Shown: piece after piece, positions 1 through 5,523 of the stretch
Position numbering within the stretch: position 1 is the stretch's first letter
Layout of the letters: every line of letters begins with the position of its first letter
Assembly (NCBI GenBank): GCA_947177115.1
Contig: CAMWTG010000040.1
Span: forward strand, 1-13,951
Source of the DNA: an uncultured Clostridia bacterium
Lineage (GTDB): Bacteria > Bacillota > Clostridia > Oscillospirales > Oscillospiraceae
DNA: 13,951 nt
Direction of reading: 5' to 3'
Position numbers and translations under genes: made by a program
Notes under the pieces: model-generated
Told to the model about the DNA's origin: nothing
The model's database searches: none
The model's input: only the letters and a program-made list of their open reading frames with translations

Positions 1-101
1 GGTATGGGGTAGTCCCGCTCCCGCTCGAAATTGAAAGTGTAGATACAATTTTTCCAGCCGCCGAGCCAGGGAAAGAAAACAGGACGTGAAAGCAATATTT
101 T
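1..101 (-). other. possible fragment of an unrecognised protein gene, cut by window edge
   Basis: On the minus strand a frame is open from 101 down to the window edge, with a TGA just upstream at 102-104. It can encode a peptide containing FFPWLGGWKN and then YTFNFERERDYP. The mix of aromatic and charged residues looks more protein-like than random. The only possible start inside is TTG at 93-95, and it has no ribosome site, so this could be the beginning of a gene running out of the window or a leftover piece of one. I do not recognise the family. It is too short for a firm call. Confidence 0.2.
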
Positions 102-108
102 TCAGGAA

Positions 109-139
109 GCTGCAACGTCTTTGAACGTGGCTGCAACGT
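109..139. repeat. 10-bp direct repeat pair, 21-bp period
   Basis: The sequence GCTGCAACGT occurs at 109-118 and again at 130-139, so the copies start exactly 21 bp apart (two helical turns). They lie about 65-95 bp upstream of the -35 box of the promoter at 203-231. The spacing would suit a regulator that binds the same face of the helix, but this is inference; only the repeat itself is seen. Confidence 0.4.
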
Positions 140-202
140 GTTTTTACATGAGGCAGCAAGAATGTTTTGAAATGTGGGAGAATTGGACGCTATTCGCGTT
201 CC

Positions 203-231
203 TTGCCGCGAAAAAATTTTTATGGTATAAT
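203..231 (+). promoter_or_regulatory. sigma-A promoter with extended -10
   Basis: TTGCCG (203-208), a 17-bp spacer and TATAAT (226-231). The -10 box is preceded by TGG, giving the extended TGnTATAAT form. It points at the small ORF at 424 and would give a leader of about 185 nt that contains the long hairpin at 316-365. Confidence 0.65.
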
Positions 232-305
232 AAAATTATAAAATAAGAAAATTGCTATCACGATGCTAACGAAGCACTATCAGAGAATTTCCAAGTGACT
301 GCTGG

Positions 306-375
306 GACTTTGCAAACGCTCCCGGAAGTTGGAAATAGAGAGGTAAAACCAACTTCCGGGAGCGTGATGAAAGTC
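306..375 (+). repeat. long leader hairpin with perfect 17-bp stem
   Basis: The arms at 316-332 and 349-365 are perfectly complementary over 17 bp (left arm ACGCTCCCGGAAGTTGG) around a 16-nt loop. A second, outer pairing of GACTTT (306-311) with AAAGTC (370-375) extends the structure past an internal loop. There is no T-tract on either strand, so a simple intrinsic terminator is unlikely. It lies in the predicted leader of the small ORF at 424, about 45 nt before its ribosome site. Confidence 0.6.
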
Positions 376-423
376 ACAGGCGGAACTTGAAAATACACAT
401 TCACAGAAAGGAGACATTGAAAA

Positions 424-681
424 ATGTCCGAAACTCAAAGAGTTATTGAGAGCATTATTTTCTCTTTCAAAGAGGAAATGAGCATAATTGAACAAGAAAA
501 CATATTCGCCATTATCAGCGGGGACAACCGCCCTACTCCACAGGAAATGTATGCCAGACAAAAGAAGATAGCGCAAAAGTATATACAATATGAAAACGCC
601 TTGCGCCGTATCTTGTGGTGTGCGCTGGGGACAGTGGAGAAACAAAAGCAAATGCTCTCATCTGCCGCCGAGAAAGCGTAG
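424..681 (+). CDS. small hypothetical protein, 85 aa
   Basis: The ATG at 424 follows a good ribosome site (AAAGGAG, 407-413) at about 10 nt, and a strong extended -10 promoter lies upstream, so expression is plausible. The 85-residue product is charged and probably helical, with no signal peptide or membrane segment. It contains a central SGDNRPTPQEMY stretch followed by a Lys-rich helix. I do not recognise the family. The last third (from about 594) overlaps another frame that also reads like protein and ends at 752, so the annotated C-terminus may be the result of a frameshift. The AT-rich composition differs from the GC-rich genes to the right and, together with the neighbouring transposase, suggests an accessory or mobile origin. 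Confidence 0.55.
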   Translation: MSETQRVIESIIFSFKEEMSIIEQENIFAIISGDNRPTPQEMYARQKKIAQKYIQYENALRRILWCALGTVEKQKQMLSSAAEKA

Positions 682-752
682 ATGAAGCTTTGGAGAAATT
701 AGCGGACAAATTAAATGGCCGCGGTGGTATTACGATTGACGTAGATTTTTAA
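594..752 (+). pseudogene. second coding-like frame overlapping the end of the small ORF
   Basis: In the frame offset from the 424 ORF, codons are open from 594 (a TGA sits at 591-593) to TAA at 750-752. The last part encodes DEALEKLADKLNGRGGITID followed by VDF and a stop, which has the look of a genuine helix-strand C-terminus. There is no ATG and no ribosome site; GTG codons at 615 and 618 are the only early candidate starts. The simplest reading is that the 424 gene once ran into this frame and was frameshifted somewhere in 594-680. Programmed frameshifting or a remnant of a different gene are the alternatives. The frame ends 5 bp before the palindrome at 758-791. Confidence 0.4.
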
Positions 753-757
753 GAATA

Positions 758-791
758 GAGGCGGGAGAGGTTTGCAAACCTCTCCCGCCTC
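758..791 (+). terminator. perfect 34-bp palindrome, terminator-like stem without T-tract
   Basis: GAGGCGGGAGAGGTTTG (758-774) is followed directly by its exact complement (775-791), giving a 17-bp stem; the central bases would form the loop in RNA. It starts 5 bp after the TAA at 750-752, where a terminator is expected. The T-tract expected on the plus strand is missing: the next bases are the probable left end of the IS1182-type element. The element may have inserted right at the base of the stem. Confidence 0.5.
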
Positions 792-822
792 AGACTGTAG
801 ACAAAAAAGGCTCTATACACTC
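792..822 (+). repeat. probable left end of an IS1182-family element
   Basis: GACTGTAGACAAAAAAGG begins right after the palindrome and precedes the transposase remnant by about 80 bp. Ends reading ACTGTAGACAA are, from memory, common in Firmicute IS1182-family elements. No matching inverted copy is present on the right side, as expected if the right half was lost in the fusion with the ISAs1 part. Recognition is by recall, not by search. Confidence 0.4.
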
Positions 823-887
823 AACAAAGTGGGTACATAGGGCCTTAAATTATGGTACAATTGAAGATGAGAGAAGGGGGGATCGGA

Positions 888-1750
888 ATGATGACGAGAG
901 AAAGCACAGGGAACCGGAAACAATTACAAATCATCAGTCTGGATGACCTGGCGCCAAAGGACCACTTGGTACGGAAGCTGGAGGCGGCGTTAGATTGGAG
1001 TTTTATCTACGATATGGTAGAGGGAAGCTATGGCGAGGACAACGGACGGCCAAGCATCGATCCGGTTGTGCCGATCAAGCTGCCAGTCCAGTAATACAGT
1101 ACATGTTTGATCTGCGAAGCATGCGGCAGACGATACGGGAAGCGGAAGTGAACAATGCATACCGGTGGTTTCTGGGGCTGGATATCCATGATCCGATTCC
1201 GCATTTCTCAACATTTGGGAAGAACTATAGCCGGAGATTTAAAAAAACGGATCTGCTCGAGCGGATATTCCAGCATATCCTGTCTGTCAACGCCAAGAGT
1301 CATAGCCAGAGGCATGGACGCTTCGAGAGCAGGAGCTGTTACACCTGCGAAGATATTTCGTGGCTGGACGGGCGGGAGAAGTGGCCCAATTTACAGGGAA
1401 TTGGCGTCATTTTCTGCGAAATAGAGGAGAATAGGAAGAAATCAAGGCAGGCCCACTACTTCATCTACAGCTGCAAAGGGATGACAGCTGCACAAATATT
1501 GGAGGCAAAGCGCAGTCATTGGGGCATTGAAGACAAGCTCCATTGGGTCTTGGATATGCAGTTTCGAGAGGATGAAAGCAGGGCCAGGGCTGACAATTCT
1601 GCTGAAAATCTGAATGTCCTCCGTCATTGGGCGTACAATCTCCTGAAGGCCCAGTCCTTGGTGAAGGGCAGCTTTTCTGATAAGCAATTCAAATGCTTGC
1701 TGGATGATTCTTTTCTTGACAAAGTCATTGCCGCTGCTCTTTGCTCATAA
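888..1750 (+). pseudogene. chimeric transposase remnant: IS1182-family front, ISAs1-family back
   Basis: The start is ATG 888 or 891, after AGAAGGGGGG (871-880). The first part resembles the N-terminus of IS1182-family transposases: LDDLAPKDHLVRKLE, RPSIDPVV, IRSMRQTI-like LRSMRQTI, AYRWFLGLDIHDPIPHFSTF. It is broken by a tandem duplication of CCAGT (1083-1087 and 1088-1092), which creates TAA at 1092-1094. Removing one copy restores LPVIQYMFDLRS in one frame. From about 1290 the same continuing frame switches to the C-terminal half of an ISAs1-family (DDE, IS4-like) transposase: HGRFESRS, DISWLDGREKWPNL, AKRSHWGIEDKLHWVLDMQF, REDESRARADNSAENLNVLRH. Neither half has a complete catalytic core, so the protein should be inactive. 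The fused halves remain in one frame, which suggests a recombination between two inserted elements. Confidence 0.8.
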
Positions 1751-1757
1751 TCTTTTC

Positions 1758-1775
1758 ACTCATTCAATTACCCTG
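1758..1775 (+). repeat. possible right end of an ISAs1-family element
   Basis: The sequence after the transposase stop reads ATTCAATTACCCTG, whose complement starts with CAGGGTAATTG. ISAs1-family inverted repeats commonly start with CAGGG, so 1775 may be the original right boundary. No matching left end exists in the window because the front of that element is missing. Confidence 0.3.
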
Positions 1776-1849
1776 AATACCGAATCATAGTTGTGGAGCG
1801 AGTAAAATTTTTTATTAATTATCCGTGAGAAGCTGCGGCGGCATTGTCC

Positions 1850-1881
1850 TGTAGAGGCGGGTATCACCCACCTGTTCTACA
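1850..1881 (+). terminator. imperfect hairpin between the transposase remnant and pyrG
   Basis: TGTAG (1850-1854) pairs with CTACA (1877-1881); inside, AGG pairs with CCT across a bulge, and GGGT pairs with ACCC around a 3-nt loop with one C/A mismatch. On the plus strand it is followed by only AATTTT, so it would be a weak terminator. The rest of 1751-1956 shows no gene. I see no clear intrinsic terminator for the leftward pyrG transcript. Confidence 0.3.
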
Positions 1882-1956
1882 ATTTTGCACACATTCCACT
1901 AAATTGATTTTCCTGGCTGCGGAGCAGGGAAGAATACCGGACTCCTGCGGGACGGG

Positions 1957-3561
1957 CTAGTCCCGCGCCTGCCGCACGGCGGCGGCAATGAATTCACGGA
2001 ACAGCGGGTGGGCCCGGTTTGGCCGGCTTTTCAGCTCCGGGTGAAACTGTACGCCCACGAACCAGGGATGATCCTGCAGCTCCACGACCTCCACCAGCTG
2101 CCCATCGGGGGACAGCCCGGAGAGGACCATCCCCGCCTCCGTCAGGGCCTCCCGGTAGTCGTTGTTGAACTCGTACCGGTGGCGGTGCCGCTCATCAATA
2201 TGGGGCTGGCCGTAGGCCGTCAGAGCGCGGCTCCCGGCAGCCAGGACGCAGGGATAGATCCCCAGCCGCATGGTGCCGCCTTTCTCTGTTACATTGGTCT
2301 GATCGGGCATCAGATCAATGACCGGATGCAGGGTGTGCGGGGCCAGCTCGCTGGAATGGGCATCGGCGAATCCAGCCCTGTTCCGGGCCAGCTCCACAAC
2401 GGCCATCTGCATTCCCAGACAGATGCCCAGGAAGGGAATCCCGTTTTCCCGGGCGTACCGGATGGCTGCAATCTTGCCTTCCACGCCCCGGCTGCCAAAG
2501 CCGCCGGGCACCAGGATGCCGGCGCAGCCGTCCAGCAGCCGGGCGGCGTTCTCCTCCGTTACCGTTTCGCTGTCGATCCAGCGGATGTCCGCCTTGACGC
2601 CGTTTTCGATCCCCCCGTGGGTCAGCGCCTCCGCTACGGAGAGGTAGGCATCGTGAAGGGCCACATATTTGCCTACCAGAGCGATGGTCACCGTACCAGC
2701 AGGATGCTTGGCCCTGTGGACCATGGTGGCCCATTCCGTGAGGTCCGGCATATGACAGATCAGTCCCAGCCGCCGGACCACCACGTCCGCCAGACCCTCC
2801 CGCTCCAGCATCAGCGGCACCTCGTAGAGCAGCTCCGCCGTCAGATTGGGGATGGCGTGGTCCACGGGGATATTGCAGAATAGGGATATCTTCTCCAGGA
2901 TATCCCGGGGCACCGGTGCATCGGAGCGGCACATGATCACATCCGGCTGGATGCCCAGGCTCAGCAGCTCCTTGGCGGAGTGCTGGGTGGGCTTGCTCTT
3001 CAGCTCTCCAGTGCCGGGGATGGAGACGATGAGGGAGACGTGGATGAACATGACGTTGTGCCGCCCCCGTTCCGCAGCCACCTGGCGGATAGACTCCAGG
3101 AAAGGCTGGCTCTCGATATCGCCCACAGTGCCGCCGATCTCCACGATGGCCACGTCCGTATCCGGGGTGTCCAGCTGATAGATGCGGCGCTTGATCTCTC
3201 CGGTGATATGGGGGATGATCTGGACCGTGCCCCCCAGATAGTCTCCCCGGCGCTCCCGGTTGAGCACGTCCCAGTACACCTTGCCGGAAGAGACGGAGGA
3301 ATTGATATCCAGATTTTCATCGATAAACCGCTCATAGTGGCCCAGATCCAGGTCTGTCTCTGCCCCATCATCGGTAACAAAAACCTCTCCGTGCTGGTAA
3401 GGGTTCATAGTGCCGGGGTCTACATTGAGGTAAGGATCCAGCTTCTGGACCCGGACCCGCAGGCCCCGCTGCTTTAGCAGGCGGCCCAAGGACGCGGCGG
3501 TGATGCCCTTGCCCAGGCCGGACACCACGCCTCCGGTGACGAAAATATATTTGACGGACAC
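1957..3561 (-). CDS. pyrG: CTP synthase
   Basis: Makes CTP from UTP, ATP and glutamine, the last step of pyrimidine nucleotide synthesis, in the cytoplasm. The 534-residue protein has the normal family length. The synthase domain opens with KYIFVTGGVVSGLGKGITAA (P-loop-like) and contains KLDPYLNVDPGTMNPYQHGE and EIGGTVGDIES. The class-I glutamine amidotransferase domain (about 290-530) has the nucleophile in FLGICLGMQM (Cys381) and the His-Glu pair in GVQFHPELKSRP. The start is GTG at 3559-3561, set by AAGGAGGGG (3567-3575); no ATG lies nearby. The gene is monocistronic in this window, with its own promoter at 3622-3650 and a leader hairpin just before the ribosome site. All expected catalytic motifs are present, so activity is very likely. 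Confidence 0.98.
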   Translation of the reverse strand: MSVKYIFVTGGVVSGLGKGITAASLGRLLKQRGLRVRVQKLDPYLNVDPGTMNPYQHGEVFVTDDGAETDLDLGHYERFIDENLDINSSVSSGKVYWDVLNRERRGDYLGGTVQIIPHITGEIKRRIYQLDTPDTDVAIVEIGGTVGDIESQPFLESIRQVAAERGRHNVMFIHVSLIVSIPGTGELKSKPTQHSAKELLSLGIQPDVIMCRSDAPVPRDILEKISLFCNIPVDHAIPNLTAELLYEVPLMLEREGLADVVVRRLGLICHMPDLTEWATMVHRAKHPAGTVTIALVGKYVALHDAYLSVAEALTHGGIENGVKADIRWIDSETVTEENAARLLDGCAGILVPGGFGSRGVEGKIAAIRYARENGIPFLGICLGMQMAVVELARNRAGFADAHSSELAPHTLHPVIDLMPDQTNVTEKGGTMRLGIYPCVLAAGSRALTAYGQPHIDERHRHRYEFNNDYREALTEAGMVLSGLSPDGQLVEVVELQDHPWFVGVQFHPELKSRPNRAHPLFREFIAAAVRQARD

Positions 3562-3577
3562 AAATACCCCTCCTTGT

Positions 3578-3603
3578 TTCCGCAGGGAAAACAGCCTGCG
3601 GAA
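3578..3603 (-). promoter_or_regulatory. pyrG leader hairpin next to the ribosome site
   Basis: In the pyrG leader, TTCCGCAGG and CCTGCGGAA form a 9-bp perfect stem with an 8-nt loop. The stem ends 2 nt before AAGGAGG. There is no following T-tract and the classical pyrG GGGC start with its matching attenuator is not seen, so this is not the Bacillus subtilis arrangement. A role in translation or mRNA stability is a guess. Confidence 0.5.
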
Positions 3604-3621
3604 TAAAAAAATTAAGTTTTT

Positions 3622-3650
3622 ATCATAGACCTCTTACCGGAAAAAGTCAA
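3622..3650 (-). promoter_or_regulatory. pyrG promoter
   Basis: On the minus strand: TTGACT (plus 3645-3650), 17-bp spacer, TATGAT (plus 3622-3627), followed by AAAAACTT where transcription should begin. The leader to the GTG start is about 55 nt. Confidence 0.75.
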
Positions 3651-3700
3651 GGCAGCAAGCTCGGTCCAGGGAAATCTTTTTTAGGAAATGACATCATATT

Positions 3701-3785
3701 GGTACGGCCCGATGTCCTCATCGGGCTGTTTAATGGCAGAGTGGCAGTTCCAGCAAGACAGGCCGATGAGACATCAGCCCCTACA
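3701..3785. repeat. imperfect inverted-repeat intergenic element
   Basis: The left arm (3701-3726, with GGCCCGATGTCCTCATCGGG) and the right arm (3761-3785, ending in CAGCCCCTACA) are inverted copies matching at about 18 of 25 positions with one gap, 35 bp apart. The left arm also folds alone: GCCCGATG and CATCGGGC with a 4-nt loop. The TGTAGGGGC-type end resembles intergenic repeats I associate with gut Oscillospiraceae. Within this window it occurs once. The stretch 3651-3858 has no supportable gene. Confidence 0.4.
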
Positions 3786-3858
3786 AGACAGATCTCTGCA
3801 AAAATGGATTTCCGTGAGAGCGGTTCTAGGCCAAGGTCCTGACTTTGCAATAATTTCA

Positions 3859-3887
3859 TTGACAATGACCGGTCAAAGTGGTATAAC
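3859..3887 (+). promoter_or_regulatory. comFB promoter with overlapping palindromes
   Basis: TTGACA (3859-3864), 17-bp spacer, TATAAC (3882-3887). The spacer carries the perfect 10-bp palindrome TGACCGGTCA (3866-3875). The -35 box lies in a second near-palindrome, CATTGACAATG (3857-3867). These could be an operator. Transcription should start near 3894, almost on top of the ribosome site at 3896-3901, so the leader is extremely short. Confidence 0.65.
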
Positions 3888-3908
3888 GGAAAGAAAGGAG
3901 GGGTCATC

Positions 3909-4172
3909 TTGAAAAAGTATGAAAATATGATGGAAGCGTTCGTGGAAGGAGAACTGCAGGTTATGAGGAGCAGCCTTGGCTGCTGTACCTGTGAGCAATG
4001 TTTGAACGATGTTGCCGCCCATGCGCTTAATCATCTGCCGCCCCGGTATGTGGTGACTCCGGCAGGCGGCGCGATCAGCAAAGCGGATACTATGCGGATC
4101 CAACATCTGACCGATGTGCGCACCGCGTTGATTCAAGCGGCGCAGGTCGTGAAGGAGAATCCCAGGCACTGA
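3909..4172 (+). CDS. comFB: ComFB-family protein
   Basis: An 87-residue small cytoplasmic protein. ComFB was first known as a late competence operon product of Bacillus subtilis; family members have more recently been reported to bind cyclic dinucleotides. What shows the family: a Cys cluster CCTCEQC (residues 25-31), the central ALNHLPPRYVVTPAGG, and the C-terminal ALIQAAQVVKENPRH. The Cys cluster is a likely metal site. The start is TTG at 3909, fixed by AAGGAGGGG (3895-3903); no ATG is available. It has its own promoter and is followed by the terminator at 4227-4260, so it is a single-gene unit. No comFA or comFC lies beside it, so a competence role cannot be deduced from context. Confidence 0.85.
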   Translation: MKKYENMMEAFVEGELQVMRSSLGCCTCEQCLNDVAAHALNHLPPRYVVTPAGGAISKADTMRIQHLTDVRTALIQAAQVVKENPRH

Positions 4173-4226
4173 TGTTTTTTCTTGAAGAAAGAGTATCAGA
4201 TGTAATGTGAGGATAAAATGCATAGC

Positions 4227-4260
4227 AAAAAGCAGGTGGCAAAAGCCGCCTGCTTTTTTT
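4227..4260. terminator. bidirectional intrinsic terminator
   Basis: GCAGGTGGC (4232-4240) pairs with GCCGCCTGC (4245-4253), with one G-T pair and an AAAA loop. It is preceded by AAAAA and followed by TTTTTTT, so it can stop both comFB from the left and the ATPase gene from the right. Confidence 0.85.
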
Positions 4261-4281
4261 GCCGTACCGGAAAGAGGAGGA

Positions 4282-5355
4282 TCAGAGATAGCTCTCGATC
4301 CGCGTCAGCTCCTCGTTGACCAGCCGGTTTACGCCATCGAAGTCCACATGAGGATGGTAGGCAGCTTCCAGCTGATCATGGGCGGCCTTCGCCTCCCGAA
4401 GGGCGTCCAGCCCCTCTTCCCGAAGGGCATTGGCCACGCGGGCAGAGAAGCGGAGGCGGGCTTTGAACCGCTTATAATGAGCGGCGTTCACCATGGCGTC
4501 CAGCCGTACCCGCCGATAGGCCGGTCCGGTATATTCCATGCCTTCCCGGCTGGTAACGAAAGCCAGATCCAGCTCCGGAAGGAGCAGGTGCTGCACGCGG
4601 TCCGTATGCTCCGGGTCGGGGCAGACAATAGCCCGAAAGCCTCTGACCGATGCGGCGGCATGGAGCCGCTGGAGCATGGGCGCGGCCAGGCCGTAGGCGT
4701 CCTGAAGCTGATAAACTTTGGAGCAAAGAGTCTGGACGGAGTCAAACCGCCAGACAGGCCCCCGGCAGGTAAGGCTGCCAAGGAAGCGGTATTCATCCCT
4801 GCCGCCAGGGCCTTTGCCCCGCAGTTCCCTGCCGATGATGCCATCGGTGCGGCGGAGCAGCTTTTCCGTATCCAGCCCCTCCGCTACTAAGGCGGCGGCG
4901 CTGTCCGCCATCTGCCGTGCCGCGCCGAGCGCCCGATAGGCCCGCTGGTAGGCGGCGGCGCCCGCCTGACTGCAGCGGATTATATCGGAGCGGGCGGCTT
5001 TAGCGGCGGCGATATCATAGAATTGGCCTAAGTTCACATAGCGGTCCGCAGCGGCGGGATATTTGGGCTCGATCACATGGGGCGCGGTGCCGTCCACTAT
5101 GGCGGTGCGGATGCGGGGGATATGTACGCCGTCCAGGGAACCGGGATCGCCGGAGCAATACAGATACTCCACCTGCTCCCCCTTCTCCTCCATTGCCTGA
5201 CCAATGGTCCGCATCATGGTGGATTTTCCCGCGCCGGGGCCGCCTTTCAGGATTAGCAGATCGAAGTGATCCTCAGGGGCGCAGAAACGTTGGAACAAAT
5301 TCTGAAATCCCTGTCCGCTGTTCGCGCCGAGAAAAAAATGGGTCGTGTTAGCCAT
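4282..5355 (-). CDS. P-loop ATPase with two related halves, the second degenerate (PRK06851-like)
   Basis: A 357-residue cytoplasmic protein of unknown role. The N-terminal half has a clear Walker A motif, GGPGAGKST (38-46), followed by CSGDPGSLDGVHIPRIRTAI. Residues about 188-275 repeat the same layout: THFFLGANSGQGF becomes EYRFLGSLTCRGP, and SLDGVHIPRIRTAIVD becomes DRVQHLLLPELDLAFVT. The second Walker A position reads DAYGLAAPML and lacks the Gly-Lys-Ser/Thr. The family resemblance to PRK06851-type NTPases is from memory. The start is ATG at 5355 after GGGAGGAA (5361-5368); the open frame continues to 5805, but that part overlaps the divergent gene and lacks a start signal. It ends at the shared terminator 4227-4260. 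It is divergent from the enzyme-I-like gene. Confidence 0.75.
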   Translation of the reverse strand: MANTTHFFLGANSGQGFQNLFQRFCAPEDHFDLLILKGGPGAGKSTMMRTIGQAMEEKGEQVEYLYCSGDPGSLDGVHIPRIRTAIVDGTAPHVIEPKYPAAADRYVNLGQFYDIAAAKAARSDIIRCSQAGAAAYQRAYRALGAARQMADSAAALVAEGLDTEKLLRRTDGIIGRELRGKGPGGRDEYRFLGSLTCRGPVWRFDSVQTLCSKVYQLQDAYGLAAPMLQRLHAAASVRGFRAIVCPDPEHTDRVQHLLLPELDLAFVTSREGMEYTGPAYRRVRLDAMVNAAHYKRFKARLRFSARVANALREEGLDALREAKAAHDQLEAAYHPHVDFDGVNRLVNEELTRIESYL

Positions 5356-5452
5356 GGGTTTTCCTCCCAACTGTTTGATTTCTCCTTCCACAATATGCGC
5401 CAGGGCATGACCATGACAGGCCGCCTTTCCGCAGAATGCATAGAAATTATAG

Positions 5453-5481
5453 TTGAAAGCTGGCGCAAACTCTGTTACAAT
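5453..5481 (+). promoter_or_regulatory. promoter of the enzyme-I-like / HAD unit
   Basis: TTGAAA (5453-5458), 17-bp spacer, TACAAT (5476-5481). The start of transcription should fall in or just after the following A-run (5482-5489). On the other strand TATAAT occurs at 5446-5451, a possible -10 for the divergent ATPase gene, but I find no good -35 for it. Confidence 0.7.
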
Positions 5482-5523
5482 AAAAAAAACTCTGAGCCGG
5501 AGAGAGGAAAAGAGGGATCGGCT

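Noticed and set aside
280..651. A 123-codon open frame on the minus strand
   Set aside because: It runs antisense to the small ORF and across the 17-bp hairpin, has no ribosome site, and the product is low in protein-like features. The plus-strand ORF has promoter and ribosome site.
2008..2883. A 291-codon plus-strand open frame inside pyrG
   Set aside because: It is a shadow of the GC-rich pyrG codons; the minus strand encodes a complete, motif-perfect CTP synthase.
3562..3650. Bacillus-type pyrG CTP attenuator
   Set aside because: The expected GGGC transcription start, matching pyrimidine-rich strand and U-tract terminator are not present; only a different hairpin is.
5266..5523. Upstream extension of the enzyme-I-like frame
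   Set aside because: It precedes the promoter at 5453-5481 and overlaps the ATPase start; family similarity begins at the GTG at 5524.
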